Source of the DNA: Deltaproteobacteria bacterium
GTDB lineage: Bacteria; UBA10199; 2-02-FULL-44-16; JAAZCA01
Length of the DNA: 43,842 nt
Direction: 5' to 3'
NCBI GenBank assembly: GCA_018645265.1
Contig: JABGOS010000049.1
Coordinates: 1 to 43,842 of the forward strand
The notes beneath the pieces were generated by a model. The model had not been told where the DNA came from, ran no database searches, and was given only the letters and a program-made list of their open reading frames with translations. Positions 9,939 to 20,692 of the stretch are shown piece by piece. Positions within the stretch are counted from its first letter, which is position 1, and every line of letters begins with the position of its first letter. A program made the position numbers and the translations under genes.

Positions 9939-11315
9939 CTACATCATCCCAAGATCTTTCATTTTGTTATACAGCGTGGTTCTTCCTACATCCATAAATC
10001 GCGCTGTCTTAGACTTATCGCCACTGAAAAGATTTAACGAATGTTCGATATAACTTCTCTCCGCCCGGGAGACGTATTCTTTTAGAGTACACACCGTGTG
10101 ATCTATCGGTGGAAGCCTCTCTGGACTATCCTCGGTTATATCAGAACAGCCGTTCATCGCCCACGAAGGAAATACAGACTCGTCTATGAGATCATTGGGT
10201 GCCAAAATCGTTAAACTATGAACAACATTCATGAGCTCCCTGACATTGCCAGGCCAATGATAGGCCATCAAGCGAGCGTGCGCCCCATGCGTCATCTTCT
10301 TCACCACACCATCCTTTGAAAATTTATTAAGCGCATAATTAGTGAGCACCGCGATGTCCTCGACCCTACTTCTCAACGAGGGTAGTGAAAGCTGAATTAC
10401 TCTGATCCTATGATATAGATCCATTCTAAATTCGCCACGACTTACCTTCTCCTCCAACGCTTCGTTCGTTGCTGCAACAACCCTAAAATTCACCCTAATC
10501 ATCTCATTCCCACCGAGCCTACAGAACTCCCCATTCTGAAGAACTCGAAGTATCTTAGCCTGAAGATCCAACCGTAGAGCACCAATTTCATCGAGAAAAA
10601 TATCTCCCTGATCAGCTAGCTCAAACTTACCTATTCTTTTTTTGACTGCTCCCGTGTAAGCCCCCACCTCGGAACCGAAGAGCTCAGTCTCCAACAGTTG
10701 TTCTGGTATAGCCGCACAGTTCACAGCTACAAATGGCCTTGAGCTATCACCCTCCTGACGGTGAATATACCTGGCTAACAGCTCCTTCCCAGTCCCAGTC
10801 TCACCTACTATGAGTACATTTGCATGATGTCCGACAAGCTGCCCTGCTTGATTCAACAATCTTTGTATAGCCTGACTCTTAAAGATAATCTCAGAATGCT
10901 CCGAGCACGAGTTCTGAGTCTCAACGAGCGCTTCATATTTCTCACGAATCTGCTTATTCTTCCTTTCTCTCTCAATGATGGCAGTCAGAGCATCGGTATC
11001 AAAAGGTTTTGTCAGATAGTCAACAGCCCCCTCCCTAATAGCATTTACAACGGTCTTAGGATCACGATTCCCGGAGAGCATCACAATATCCAAATCTGGA
11101 AATTGTTGTTTTATACGTCCTATCCCTTCAATGCCGTCCTCATACCCTAAATTCACATCTAAAATTACCAGGTCTACCATTCCCTCCTTCAGTTTCTGCA
11201 ACCCCTGATCGATAGACTCCGACGTCATCACTTTATAGTCATCCCTCAACTGTAAACTGAGACTGATTAAGAAATCCCTATCATCATCGATACATAGAAT
11301 CTTATATCTCGGCAT
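9939..11315 (-). CDS. NtrC-family sigma-54-dependent response regulator
   Basis: Receiver domain (CIDDDRDF, ILDVNLG), AAA+ domain with GETGTGKE and GAYTGAV, C-terminal Fis-type HTH. Start set at MPRYKIL. Confidence 0.93.
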   Translation of the reverse strand: MPRYKILCIDDDRDFLISLSLQLRDDYKVMTSESIDQGLQKLKEGMVDLVILDVNLGYEDGIEGIGRIKQQFPDLDIVMLSGNRDPKTVVNAIREGAVDYLTKPFDTDALTAIIERERKNKQIREKYEALVETQNSCSEHSEIIFKSQAIQRLLNQAGQLVGHHANVLIVGETGTGKELLARYIHRQEGDSSRPFVAVNCAAIPEQLLETELFGSEVGAYTGAVKKRIGKFELADQGDIFLDEIGALRLDLQAKILRVLQNGEFCRLGGNEMIRVNFRVVAATNEALEEKVSRGEFRMDLYHRIRVIQLSLPSLRSRVEDIAVLTNYALNKFSKDGVVKKMTHGAHARLMAYHWPGNVRELMNVVHSLTILAPNDLIDESVFPSWAMNGCSDITEDSPERLPPIDHTVCTLKEYVSRAERSYIEHSLNLFSGDKSKTARFMDVGRTTLYNKMKDLGMM

Positions 11316-11702
11316 ATAACCTCCTGATTTCAGCATTTACTAGCAATTCGCATACCAAATTGCGTTCTAAAATTTTATAAGGATAGCAGCAATGATTACA
11401 GCTGGATTCAAAACCAGTAGAAGATATTTGGAAGATAGTGTTCATAATATTAAACATCATATGTTCACTACATGAAACACTGTTCTGATTACTAGACAGA
11501 TAATAGAAACCGATTTCCCTCCAATATCAATCTATCTTTCCTCTATTACAACTCCACTTCCTGAACAAAACTATTTAAGTATACACACATAACATATTGA
11601 TATATATGACTATACACAAATACACTTAAAGTTATCCTTCAAATGATAAGTTGATTTTAAACAATATCTATAATAAATTCCGCACATCGTTTAGGGGTTA
11701 AT

Positions 11703-12476
11703 ATGGTAAAGAAACCAAATAGGCTCCCCCCAAGCTCGAAGGGAAACAAGAGAGAGGTTTCACTGAAAAGTGACCCTTTAATGTCTCCACGAAGTTCTGA
11801 TGTAGAAAAACTGATCAGCTCCCTTTCAATAGATTCTACTGCAGTCCTAAAAAATGCAGTTCCTAAAAATAACACTGGCTCACACTCATTCTATGACCTT
11901 ACAATGACCAAACAAACTGTTGAGCATTGCGAAAACACCCTAAAACTGCTTTTGATTGAACCTCACTTCGTATTCACATATTGGGAGATCACTGACAAAG
12001 CCATACTTGATGCAGGGAACTCTATAGGTAGCGGTGCAAAGTTAACCTTAAGGTATTATGATATAAGCAACTCTACAGAATTGGGAAATTGCAAATACTG
12101 GGATATTGAGATTTTTGATAGAATTGGAAAATGGTACCTCAGATTGGAAAGACCTGACCAGCGCCTTCACCTGGAATTCGGACTTAAGGACGAGACAAAG
12201 AAACTCACAAAAATTTCCTCAGCTGATTTTTTATATATGCCCAAGGAAAACGTAGCAGGTCCAGGACCCCACAAATGGACTATTGCTAAATCTGGATCTA
12301 ATATCTCTGAAAACCCCGCTGCAAAGGCCAAGTTCATCGATGCAGATCCAAAAATTCTTAAAAAAATCATGGGCCCTTATTTCTTCGATATCCTCATAAA
12401 GGGACAATTCCCTTCTATAATCAACTCCTCCACTGAAGCTCTCTTCCCGTTGATAAGCGAACCATCCTCGGAATAG
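11703..12476 (+). CDS. DUF4912 domain protein
   Basis: EPHFVFTYWEITDKAILDAG...LTLRYYDIS and WYLRLERPDQRLHLEFGLKDE resemble DUF4912. Confidence 0.7.
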   Translation: MVKKPNRLPPSSKGNKREVSLKSDPLMSPRSSDVEKLISSLSIDSTAVLKNAVPKNNTGSHSFYDLTMTKQTVEHCENTLKLLLIEPHFVFTYWEITDKAILDAGNSIGSGAKLTLRYYDISNSTELGNCKYWDIEIFDRIGKWYLRLERPDQRLHLEFGLKDETKKLTKISSADFLYMPKENVAGPGPHKWTIAKSGSNISENPAAKAKFIDADPKILKKIMGPYFFDILIKGQFPSIINSSTEALFPLISEPSSE

Positions 12477-12533
12477 TTCGAATCCCCCTACTTTGGTTGT
12501 TTAGAATCAACTTTTGTTGTATAAGGTTAGGCC

Positions 12534-15500
12534 ATGTCCCAAATAGGCCTCTTCCCCGAGGGGGCGTTGGAGGGCAGGATAGTCGGGGGAAAATATCGGC
12601 TTGATGAGAAGCTATCCGAGGGTGGCGGTGGCATTGTATGGCGCGCAACTGACCCATCAGATAGCCCAGTTGCCCTTAAATTCCTCAAATGGTCTCCCTT
12701 AAAATCTAGGAAAGCCGCTGCTGAGCGCTTCAAGAATGAATTTGCTATATTAAAATCGCTTTCACATCCCAATATATCCAGAATTTATGATTTCGGTCTC
12801 GATCCCGAAACAGATCAGTATTTTTTTACGACCGAGCTATTCAGCGAAGGTGATCTGAAGAAACTCCTCGAAGCACCAATCCCAACTATTGAGGAGCTGC
12901 TACTGCAATCCCTGCGATCGCTCGAGTATCTGAATAACCACAAGCTTCTACATCTGGATATCAAACCCCAAAATCTTCTTCTACGACAAATTGGTAAACG
13001 CCCTATCCTCGCATTGATAGATTTCGGCCTAGCAACATTTAGATCTCCCGATAAGCCTGGCGGGACCCCAAACTACATGCCACCGGAACTCATCGTCAAA
13101 CGCCTCGGGTTAGATTCATATTCCTTCCCATTACCAGATCATAGGAGCGACCTCTATTCGCTAGGTGTCACATTCTATTATTGCCTGACAGGAGTTCAAC
13201 CTTTCTGCAAAGAATCCAAGAGTGGTAGCAGAATCGATTCCATGGAAACTCTAAAGCAACATCTCTCATATGATCCACCACCTCCAAGTGCATACAGGAG
13301 TGACGTCCCCCCCTATTTGGACAGAATTATCATGAAGCTAATGGCGAGGCATCCCGATGAAAGATACCCTTCCGCGTTAATTGCGGCGCAAGCCTTACAA
13401 TATAGTTCACCAAGGGAGTATCCTCCTGAAACACGTCAGACCCTCCTCTCCTATCTACCAAAGGAGGGAAAGATAATTGGCCGAAAATTCGAGACCGATA
13501 CGATCAAGGAATCTTTCCAATCAATATCCGATGCCAATTCGAGCGTTCCACATATTATCTGTATCTCAGGCGCCAAAGGAACCGGCAGAACACGATTTTT
13601 AAAGAGATTGAAGCCAATCGCTCAACAGATGGAAATGAATGTCCATCTTTTCAATGATGAAAATCCTCCCGCCCGTGCAAAACTGAATTCCCTCCTTAAC
13701 CTAACGTCACAGAAAAGTGATGAGGTTCATGTCATTTTAATCGACGACATAGATCAGATACTTAATAAAGACGATAATGAACAAGGACACTCGGGTGAAG
13801 ATTTTACTGATCTCGTCCACGCTCTAAAGCCGATGATCAGGAAGACCTATTTTCAACGAAAAATTCAATCAGCATCAACAAACAAAATACTTATTTTATT
13901 CTCCGTCAATTCCGAAAAAACTAACCCCAAGGATGTTCTTTCAGATCTTGGCATTTCAAGTTCTCACTGCAGGATGATAGAACTCAAGAACTTTGAGACT
14001 TTTGAGATTGAGGAGTATCTGACGGCGGTTCTAGGAGAGAAACCGGACGACTCAGTGGTTCAACAGGTTATGGACTGCACCGAAGGCAACCCTCTTTTTC
14101 TCACTGAGCAAATAGAAAGCATGATCGCCAAAGGACGACTGTTCTCCCTGGCGGGAAGGCCCGATGCAAAGACACTCAAGGCTATCGGTATCGATTTCTC
14201 TGAAATGTCACCCTCCAAATCTCTCACTACCTCCCTGATGCGACGTCTCAATGAGCTTCCTCCAGAGGCGTGTGATCTCGCTTTTACAGTAGCTTGCTGG
14301 CATAGGCCTGCAACCATTGAAGAGTTGCAGAAAACCGACCACAGTGGAAAGGCGGCGCATGAGTTATTGCCTCTTGTTGAATCGGGAATACTTATTAAGG
14401 ATGCCAAAGGCAGTTTCTCCTTTCCGAACCCGTTATATTCAGACGCTATACTTGAAAATTACGGCAAGGTTCACATTGAAAAGTGCCATGATGAAATAGC
14501 CAACTACCTCAGAAATAATAAACGAAAACCGGATGATGAGCTACTTTCCCATCTTGCTTATGGCAGCATACGTGGACAGAAGAAGGCTCCACTATTAAAA
14601 TTAGCAGATCTAGCTTTCGATGACGGGAAAGCTGTTGAAGGGATAAACCATCTTAAGGAGTTAATTGAAGTACTCCCCTCGAACGATTGGTCTGATATTT
14701 CTGAAATTCTTATTTTGATTGGCAATGCATATAAGGAGATACACAATTACGGGCAAGCTGCCCTGTTTTATAAGAAATTGAGCACTATAAAAGCAACCGA
14801 CCCAATTAAACTGGAATTAAAATTGAAATCGCTGGAATGTATTGGCAGACTTGAAATGAGGAGAAGAAGGCTAAAACAAGCTTCCAAGGCCTTCTCAGAG
14901 GGTTTAAAGCTCTCATCAAGGAAAAAAGCCCTTACCACCTGGAAGCTCATATTTGAAAACTATCTTGCTGGTATTGAACTCAGAAATGGCAATGTTGAGG
15001 AGGCGATAAACAAATTTGAGCGCTCTGAATCTGTAGCTACAAAACTTCTTAAAGCAGATGAGCAATCTAAAATCACTAACAATGAACTAGGCGAAGCGTT
15101 ACTGAGAAAAGGTGAAGTAAAAAAAGCACTAAAGATTATCAAAAAGGATATTAAATTCTTTGAGAAGATAAACAACCTCGATAGAATGGCAAACCTCTAC
15201 TATCTCCTCAGCACCACCCTCTGCCACAACAGAATTAAAAAATATGATGCCGCTAGAAAAGAGTATCATAAGGGTCTTGATATTGCCAAAGAGCATCATA
15301 TGTTGAATCTTCAGGTGAGAATCCTAAACGGTCTTGGCAATCTTGAACTAAAAACCGGCAACCCTAAAGATGCTATTGTCCACTATGATGAAGGCTTTAG
15401 GCTCTCCCAACAGATAGATAGCTATACGACCAGCGTAGAGCTCATGATCAACATGGGCCTCGCTTCCCAGCAGCTTGGCAATATCAGCGATACGATCGAA

Positions 15501-15857
15501 TATCTCGAAGCTGCCCTCGACTTCTCCAGTGGACCAAAGGGCGAAGCGGCTGGATTGATCCGGCGATTCATCTCTACGATATTCGTATCACTTGGCGATG
15601 CATACTATCAGAAGAGAGAATACGATCGAGCTTTGGAGTACCTGGAGAAAGCAAAGGCTCTCGACGAAAAGGAACGGCTCACCCCCGATCTCAGGTATAG
15701 CTTATATGGAACCTTCGCCGATATAATGCTGGATTATCATGACTATGAGGAGGCGAAGAAATTGATGCCAACCCTGAGGACTATTGCGAAGGCTTTTCCT
15801 CCCGCTAAGAGTCATCTAAAACAGCTCAACAAGAAGATATCGAAGAGTGTTTCGTGA
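12534..15857 (+). CDS. Ser/Thr protein kinase - AAA ATPase - TPR protein
   Basis: Kinase motifs VALKFLKW, HLDIKPQNLLL, DFGLAT; Walker A GAKGTGRTR, Walker B VILIDDID; C-terminal TPR repeats. Confidence 0.92.
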   Translation: MSQIGLFPEGALEGRIVGGKYRLDEKLSEGGGGIVWRATDPSDSPVALKFLKWSPLKSRKAAAERFKNEFAILKSLSHPNISRIYDFGLDPETDQYFFTTELFSEGDLKKLLEAPIPTIEELLLQSLRSLEYLNNHKLLHLDIKPQNLLLRQIGKRPILALIDFGLATFRSPDKPGGTPNYMPPELIVKRLGLDSYSFPLPDHRSDLYSLGVTFYYCLTGVQPFCKESKSGSRIDSMETLKQHLSYDPPPPSAYRSDVPPYLDRIIMKLMARHPDERYPSALIAAQALQYSSPREYPPETRQTLLSYLPKEGKIIGRKFETDTIKESFQSISDANSSVPHIICISGAKGTGRTRFLKRLKPIAQQMEMNVHLFNDENPPARAKLNSLLNLTSQKSDEVHVILIDDIDQILNKDDNEQGHSGEDFTDLVHALKPMIRKTYFQRKIQSASTNKILILFSVNSEKTNPKDVLSDLGISSSHCRMIELKNFETFEIEEYLTAVLGEKPDDSVVQQVMDCTEGNPLFLTEQIESMIAKGRLFSLAGRPDAKTLKAIGIDFSEMSPSKSLTTSLMRRLNELPPEACDLAFTVACWHRPATIEELQKTDHSGKAAHELLPLVESGILIKDAKGSFSFPNPLYSDAILENYGKVHIEKCHDEIANYLRNNKRKPDDELLSHLAYGSIRGQKKAPLLKLADLAFDDGKAVEGINHLKELIEVLPSNDWSDISEILILIGNAYKEIHNYGQAALFYKKLSTIKATDPIKLELKLKSLECIGRLEMRRRRLKQASKAFSEGLKLSSRKKALTTWKLIFENYLAGIELRNGNVEEAINKFERSESVATKLLKADEQSKITNNELGEALLRKGEVKKALKIIKKDIKFFEKINNLDRMANLYYLLSTTLCHNRIKKYDAARKEYHKGLDIAKEHHMLNLQVRILNGLGNLELKTGNPKDAIVHYDEGFRLSQQIDSYTTSVELMINMGLASQQLGNISDTIEYLEAALDFSSGPKGEAAGLIRRFISTIFVSLGDAYYQKREYDRALEYLEKAKALDEKERLTPDLRYSLYGTFADIMLDYHDYEEAKKLMPTLRTIAKAFPPAKSHLKQLNKKISKSVS

Positions 15858-15871
15858 TGTCATATTACTAT

Positions 15872-15911
15872 GCAAAGGATCGAACTGGTATGACCAGCCC
15901 GATCCTTTTGC
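15872..15911. terminator. bidirectional terminator between convergent genes
   Basis: GCAAAGGATCG...CTGGTATGACCAG...CGATCCTTTTGC nested stem. Confidence 0.65.
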
Positions 15912-15930
15912 TAACCTATGAAGAAACCAT

Positions 15931-17574
15931 TCAATTATTTATATTTTCGTTATCCTGACTTGCATCGATTTTTGATTCAGGCACCTTATATTCTTCTGGT
16001 AATGTATATGAGGGCCTCCATATATTAGGAAATTCAGTGAAGAACATAGAATATTGCGCTTTACGTGTGGAATCATTTTTATGCCAGTGTTTTGTCCCGC
16101 CAACCTCATTTTCATTTAAAGTATCGCCATTCAACTGATCATCTAACACAGCATACCAATCCTTATCATTGTTTCCATCATCTGTGAATAGACGACACCA
16201 TCTCAAGTCCACATCGAGTTTTGATGCGCCATGCCCACCTCGTTTTTTATGTTTCCATATCCATATCTGCTGAATTTCATCAATCCTATATTCGCTGAGC
16301 TCCTTCACCCGTTTTGCTTCAATACGCTTCTTAAATCTCCTCACGTCTTCACACTTATGCTCATCACCTACGGAGCATTCATCAAGCCAGTACTGAACTT
16401 GAGCTACAAATTTATTCGCTATTTTAATTCTAATATCGAGATGGGATCCTCCATTTGTATGATCTATATCCTGAAAATCACACTGAATCTTAAGCTTGTC
16501 GAGAGTAGGCACCTCGTACTCAACCTCTTCGATCAATATGCTAGGTTCAGAATAAACTTGGCTATCTTGACAGCTATCAGATACATCAAAACGAATTTCA
16601 ACCTTGTAACCTATAATATGCTCTTCTCTCTTCTCAGCATCTAACGCACGAAGAAGCGCCGTAAATATGTCCAGACCGGAATGACTAGAATTCGTGTTTT
16701 TCCAGCTCTTCGAAGAATACCCCCACGAAACCGCATTACGGTGAAACGTAAACACCTTCTCACCTGTTTCACTGTCTGAAACAGATATCTTCTCACCATC
16801 TATTGGCTGCCATCCTAGGTCCTCACCTATACCACCCTCAGTTAACAGTTGAACACGATATTCCAGATTTTCCCAAACATAGGGAGCCTTTCCACCTTCA
16901 ATTTTCACTACAACATTTGCATTCCCATTATCATCATACCCCCTTGAAGGAGTACGAACCTCAATATCCTGCTGACACAAATCCTCCGTATTCTCTTCAG
17001 TTGTAGCTGTTCCTTCATCCTCTTCAGATATGACTCCTGTATCAACCCCTTCGTTGACGGTAAGTCTGGAAGTTGAGCTTGCAGTTTCACCATCCCTATC
17101 AGTAACTGTATATTTCACATTGTAGCGACCCGCTTCTGCGGGTATACCCGATAATGTCTTCGTTGCTGAATCAAAAGACAATCCTTCCGGTAAGTCATCC
17201 GCTGTCACCTCATACCCCCCTGCTCCGCCACTCGCTATCACTCCCCCCTTATAGCTATATTCTAGTCCAACAACTGCATCAGGGAGTCTTCTTATTGCAA
17301 CTATACGCAATTTTTTTTCATTATTATGACTTCTACTCCTTCTGGTTACAGATCCTCTTTCATCAGCGGAATCCACGATTGTATCATCACCATATATGAT
17401 ATCTTCCTCTTCATCCTGATCAATTGAAGGATTTTCGCCAATTGGAACTTCCTCACTATTATCAATACCGAAGAAATCAGGTGGATCGATGATAGCATCA
17501 CTATCAACATTTTCACCACACCCCGTGACCATAAAGAATGCGACCAGCATTATTAGCAATAGACTTTTCTTCAT
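15931..17574 (-). CDS. putative lipoprotein with Ig-like (He_PIG-type) domain
   Basis: Lipobox MVTGC; GGYEVTADDLPEGLSFDSATKTLSGIPAEAGRYNVKYTVTDRDG is a putative-Ig domain signature; the rest is unknown. Confidence 0.8.
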   Translation of the reverse strand: MKKSLLLIMLVAFFMVTGCGENVDSDAIIDPPDFFGIDNSEEVPIGENPSIDQDEEEDIIYGDDTIVDSADERGSVTRRSRSHNNEKKLRIVAIRRLPDAVVGLEYSYKGGVIASGGAGGYEVTADDLPEGLSFDSATKTLSGIPAEAGRYNVKYTVTDRDGETASSTSRLTVNEGVDTGVISEEDEGTATTEENTEDLCQQDIEVRTPSRGYDDNGNANVVVKIEGGKAPYVWENLEYRVQLLTEGGIGEDLGWQPIDGEKISVSDSETGEKVFTFHRNAVSWGYSSKSWKNTNSSHSGLDIFTALLRALDAEKREEHIIGYKVEIRFDVSDSCQDSQVYSEPSILIEEVEYEVPTLDKLKIQCDFQDIDHTNGGSHLDIRIKIANKFVAQVQYWLDECSVGDEHKCEDVRRFKKRIEAKRVKELSEYRIDEIQQIWIWKHKKRGGHGASKLDVDLRWCRLFTDDGNNDKDWYAVLDDQLNGDTLNENEVGGTKHWHKNDSTRKAQYSMFFTEFPNIWRPSYTLPEEYKVPESKIDASQDNENINN

Positions 17575-17732
17575 CTTATTCTCCCCGACGGTTATTTTTT
17601 TCTCTATTTAATTATCGTCAGGGAGGGGTGGTAAAATTACGTCGAATAAAAATGAGCGTGTACCACAGTATACACCTGTACACCGCTATACTATTAATAT
17701 TATCATATAGTTATGGCGTTATTAGCTTAGAA

Positions 17733-17975
17733 CTAGCCTTTCTGAATGACCTTTCTGAAGAGTTGGTCGGCTAGCGACCTAGAATATTCGAAGTTATTAA
17801 TATGCTCCGCTTCTTTGTTTCCATCATCTTTAGGCACAGCGACGTCTTGTGGTGCATCGGCATCGCGAACAAAGACCCCCGCTGCGCCCATATATTCACA
17901 ATCGGTGACATCGTAATCATTCACCTTAAGTGGATTCCCTTTCCAATCATAGATAACCCTTCTAACGATGCCCAT
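17733..17975 (-). CDS. small hypothetical protein, likely cotranscribed with clpB
   Basis: 80 aa ORF starting 14 nt after the clpB stop, with a GGAGGG ribosome-binding site. Confidence 0.6.
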   Translation of the reverse strand: MGIVRRVIYDWKGNPLKVNDYDVTDCEYMGAAGVFVRDADAPQDVAVPKDDGNKEAEHINNFEYSRSLADQLFRKVIQKG

Positions 17976-17989
17976 ATAATCCCTCCATC

Positions 17990-20572
17990 TTAGACTGAAA
18001 AGATAACCTTATCATCCTTCACATCCGCTTTCACCACATCGCCATCCTTGAACTTTCCTTCAAGCAAGGCGCCTGACATCGGGTCGACAAGATACTTCTG
18101 GATAGCACGCTTCAGCGGCCTTGCACCATAAATAGGATCCCAACCTTTTTTAGCAAGAAGCGCCTTGGCCTTCTCTGAAACCTTGAGTGTGATCTTCCGG
18201 ACTGCAAGAAGCTGATAGAGATTCCTAAGTTGAATATCGACGATCAATTCAATCTGTTCCTCTTTCAGCGAATGGAAAATAACTAGATCATCGATACGAT
18301 TGATAAACTCCGGACGAAATTGTTCCTTCATCGCCTGCAGAACTCTTTCGGTCACCTGTTCCTCATCGCCTGCTACATCGGCGATAAACTGGCTGCCGAC
18401 GTTTGATGTCATAATTAGAACCGCATTTGTAAAGTTCACAGTCCTTCCCTGCCCATCGGTAAGACGACCATCATCCAATATTTGCAAAAGTACGTTGAAT
18501 ACATCCGGATGCGCCTTCTCTATTTCATCAAAGAGAATGACAGCATAAGGACGACGGCGAACTGCCTCAGTGAGATAACCGCCCTCTTCATAACCGACAT
18601 ACCCCGGAGGTGCACCGATTAGGCGAGCTACTGAATGTTTTTCCATAAATTCACTCATATCGATACGCACCATCGCGCGTTCGTCATCGAATAGAAATTC
18701 CGCGAGTGCTCGCGCAGTCTCTGTCTTACCGACACCGGTCGGCCCCATGAATATGAATGAACCGATCGGACGGTTCGGATCCTGCAGACCGGCCCGTGAG
18801 CGCCGTACAGCCGCTGCAACCTTCTCAAGCGCCTCATCCTGACCGACAACGCGTTCGCGAAGCTTGTCCTCGATATGCATCAACTTCTCGACCTCACCCT
18901 CCATCATCTTCGACACAGGAACTCCGGTCCATTTCGATACTATCTGCGCTATATCCTCTTCAGTAACCGCCTCCGTAAGCATCCTTTTTTCCTTTTGAAG
19001 CTCCTCGAGTGCCGCTTCCCGCTGTTCGATCTCCTTCGTAAGGCCTGGGATGGTACCGAACTTCAGTTCGGCTGCCTTGTTTAGATCGATGTCGCGTTCC
19101 GCATGCTCCTGGTCGACCTTCGCTTGCTCCATACTTTCGCGCGCATCACGAATTGATTTAATCATATCGCGTTCCTGCTGCCAGTGACCTTTAAGCGCTC
19201 GTGACTGCTCCTGAAGGTCGGCAATCTCCCTCTCGAGTGACTTGAGTCGTTCCTTCGACGCCTTGTCGCTCTCCTTTTTGAGCGCCGCGCATTCGATCTC
19301 CTTGCCCATTATGTTTCGCTCAATCTCGTCTATCTCGACGGGTAGCGAATCAATCTCGATGCGAAGTTTCGATCCAGCCTCATCGATGAGATCAATCGCC
19401 TTGTCTGGCAAAAAACGATCGGTGATATAACGATCTGACAGCGTTGCAGCTGCAATGATCGCAGAGTCCTGAATGCGTACGCCGTGATGCACTTCATAGC
19501 GCTCCTTCAGTCCACGAAGAATCGCTATCGTATCCTCAACTGATGGTGGACCTACGTAGACCTGTTGAAAACGACGTTCAAGCGCCGCATCCTTCTCAAT
19601 ATGTTTGCGATATTCATTGAGTGTTGTCGCACCTATGCAGCGGAGTTCCCCACGCGCAAGTGCAGGCTTCAACATATTCGATGCATCGATAGCGCCCTCA
19701 GCGCTTCCGGCACCAACCAGTGTATGCATCTCGTCGATGAAGAGGATAATCTCTCCGCCTGCATTCGTAATTTCCTTAATGACGGCCTTCAACCTATCCT
19801 CGAACTCCCCCCTATATTTTGCACCTGCAATTAGAGATGCGAGGTCGAGCGCGACGAGCTTCTTATCCTTGAGAGTATCCGGGATATCGCCGGAAACAAT
19901 TCTCTGAGCAAGCCCTTCTACGATTGCTGTCTTACCCACACCGGGTTCTCCGATGAGAACGGGATTATTCTTAGTTCTTCTTGAAAGGACGTGAATCACC
20001 CTTCGTATCTCATCGTCACGACCGATTACAGGATCCAACTTTCCCTCCCTCGCCATGTCAGTAAGATCGCGAGCGTATTTTTTGAGAGCTTGATATTTAC
20101 CTTCTGGATCCTGATCGGTGACGCGATGACCACCGCGAATATCCTGCAATATTTTTAAAATGACCTTCTTGCTGATACCCTGTTCACGCAGCATATCTCC
20201 AGCCTTACAGGATTTCTCCTCCGCTATGCCCACTAGAATATGCTCACACGATACGAACTCGTCTTTAAGATTGGATGCGATTTTAAAGGCCTCATCGATG
20301 ATACGCTTGAGAGTATGCGACATGTAAACTTGACTCGTGCTAGCTCCCGTTACTTGCGGAAGACTTTTAATCTCCGACATCAAGTTCTCCGCTATCATCC
20401 CCTTATTGGTCCCAATTTTATTTAAAATCGCGGATACGACTCCACCCTCTTGCTCGATAAGGGAGTAGAGCAGATGCTCAGGCGTGATCTCCTGCTGATT
20501 GAATTTACCAGCAAGCTCCTGCGCCGCTTGAAGTGCTTCCTGTGCTTTAACCGTCAACTTATCCATACGCAT
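17990..20572 (-). CDS. clpB: ATP-dependent chaperone ClpB
   Basis: 860 aa; Clp N domain, two Walker A motifs ([18 protein letters not shown]), middle coiled coil, [34 protein letters not shown]. Confidence 0.98.
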   Translation of the reverse strand: MRMDKLTVKAQEALQAAQELAGKFNQQEITPEHLLYSLIEQEGGVVSAILNKIGTNKGMIAENLMSEIKSLPQVTGASTSQVYMSHTLKRIIDEAFKIASNLKDEFVSCEHILVGIAEEKSCKAGDMLREQGISKKVILKILQDIRGGHRVTDQDPEGKYQALKKYARDLTDMAREGKLDPVIGRDDEIRRVIHVLSRRTKNNPVLIGEPGVGKTAIVEGLAQRIVSGDIPDTLKDKKLVALDLASLIAGAKYRGEFEDRLKAVIKEITNAGGEIILFIDEMHTLVGAGSAEGAIDASNMLKPALARGELRCIGATTLNEYRKHIEKDAALERRFQQVYVGPPSVEDTIAILRGLKERYEVHHGVRIQDSAIIAAATLSDRYITDRFLPDKAIDLIDEAGSKLRIEIDSLPVEIDEIERNIMGKEIECAALKKESDKASKERLKSLEREIADLQEQSRALKGHWQQERDMIKSIRDARESMEQAKVDQEHAERDIDLNKAAELKFGTIPGLTKEIEQREAALEELQKEKRMLTEAVTEEDIAQIVSKWTGVPVSKMMEGEVEKLMHIEDKLRERVVGQDEALEKVAAAVRRSRAGLQDPNRPIGSFIFMGPTGVGKTETARALAEFLFDDERAMVRIDMSEFMEKHSVARLIGAPPGYVGYEEGGYLTEAVRRRPYAVILFDEIEKAHPDVFNVLLQILDDGRLTDGQGRTVNFTNAVLIMTSNVGSQFIADVAGDEEQVTERVLQAMKEQFRPEFINRIDDLVIFHSLKEEQIELIVDIQLRNLYQLLAVRKITLKVSEKAKALLAKKGWDPIYGARPLKRAIQKYLVDPMSGALLEGKFKDGDVVKADVKDDKVIFSV

Positions 20573-20601
20573 AATAGAGCTCTCCTTTCGCCTACCCGTT
20601 C

Positions 20602-20629
20602 AATATGGGGATTAATTCAGGTAATTCAA
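20602..20629 (-). promoter_or_regulatory. sigma-32-type heat-shock promoter of clpB
   Basis: Minus strand CTTGAA-N14-CCCCATAT matches sigma-32 consensus CTTGAA-N13-15-CCCCATNT, about 30 nt upstream of the clpB start. Confidence 0.8.
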
Positions 20630-20692
20630 GGGATTCTACTGAAATTTGACTATTCCTCCAAGGCTGCGTAATAAAAGGCAAAAGGAGAGCAT

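Noticed and set aside
9776-9940. Possible sigma-54 promoter for the pilin-like gene, given the adjacent NtrC-type regulator
   Set aside because: Scanned by eye for TGGCAC-N5-TTGC on the minus strand and found no acceptable match.
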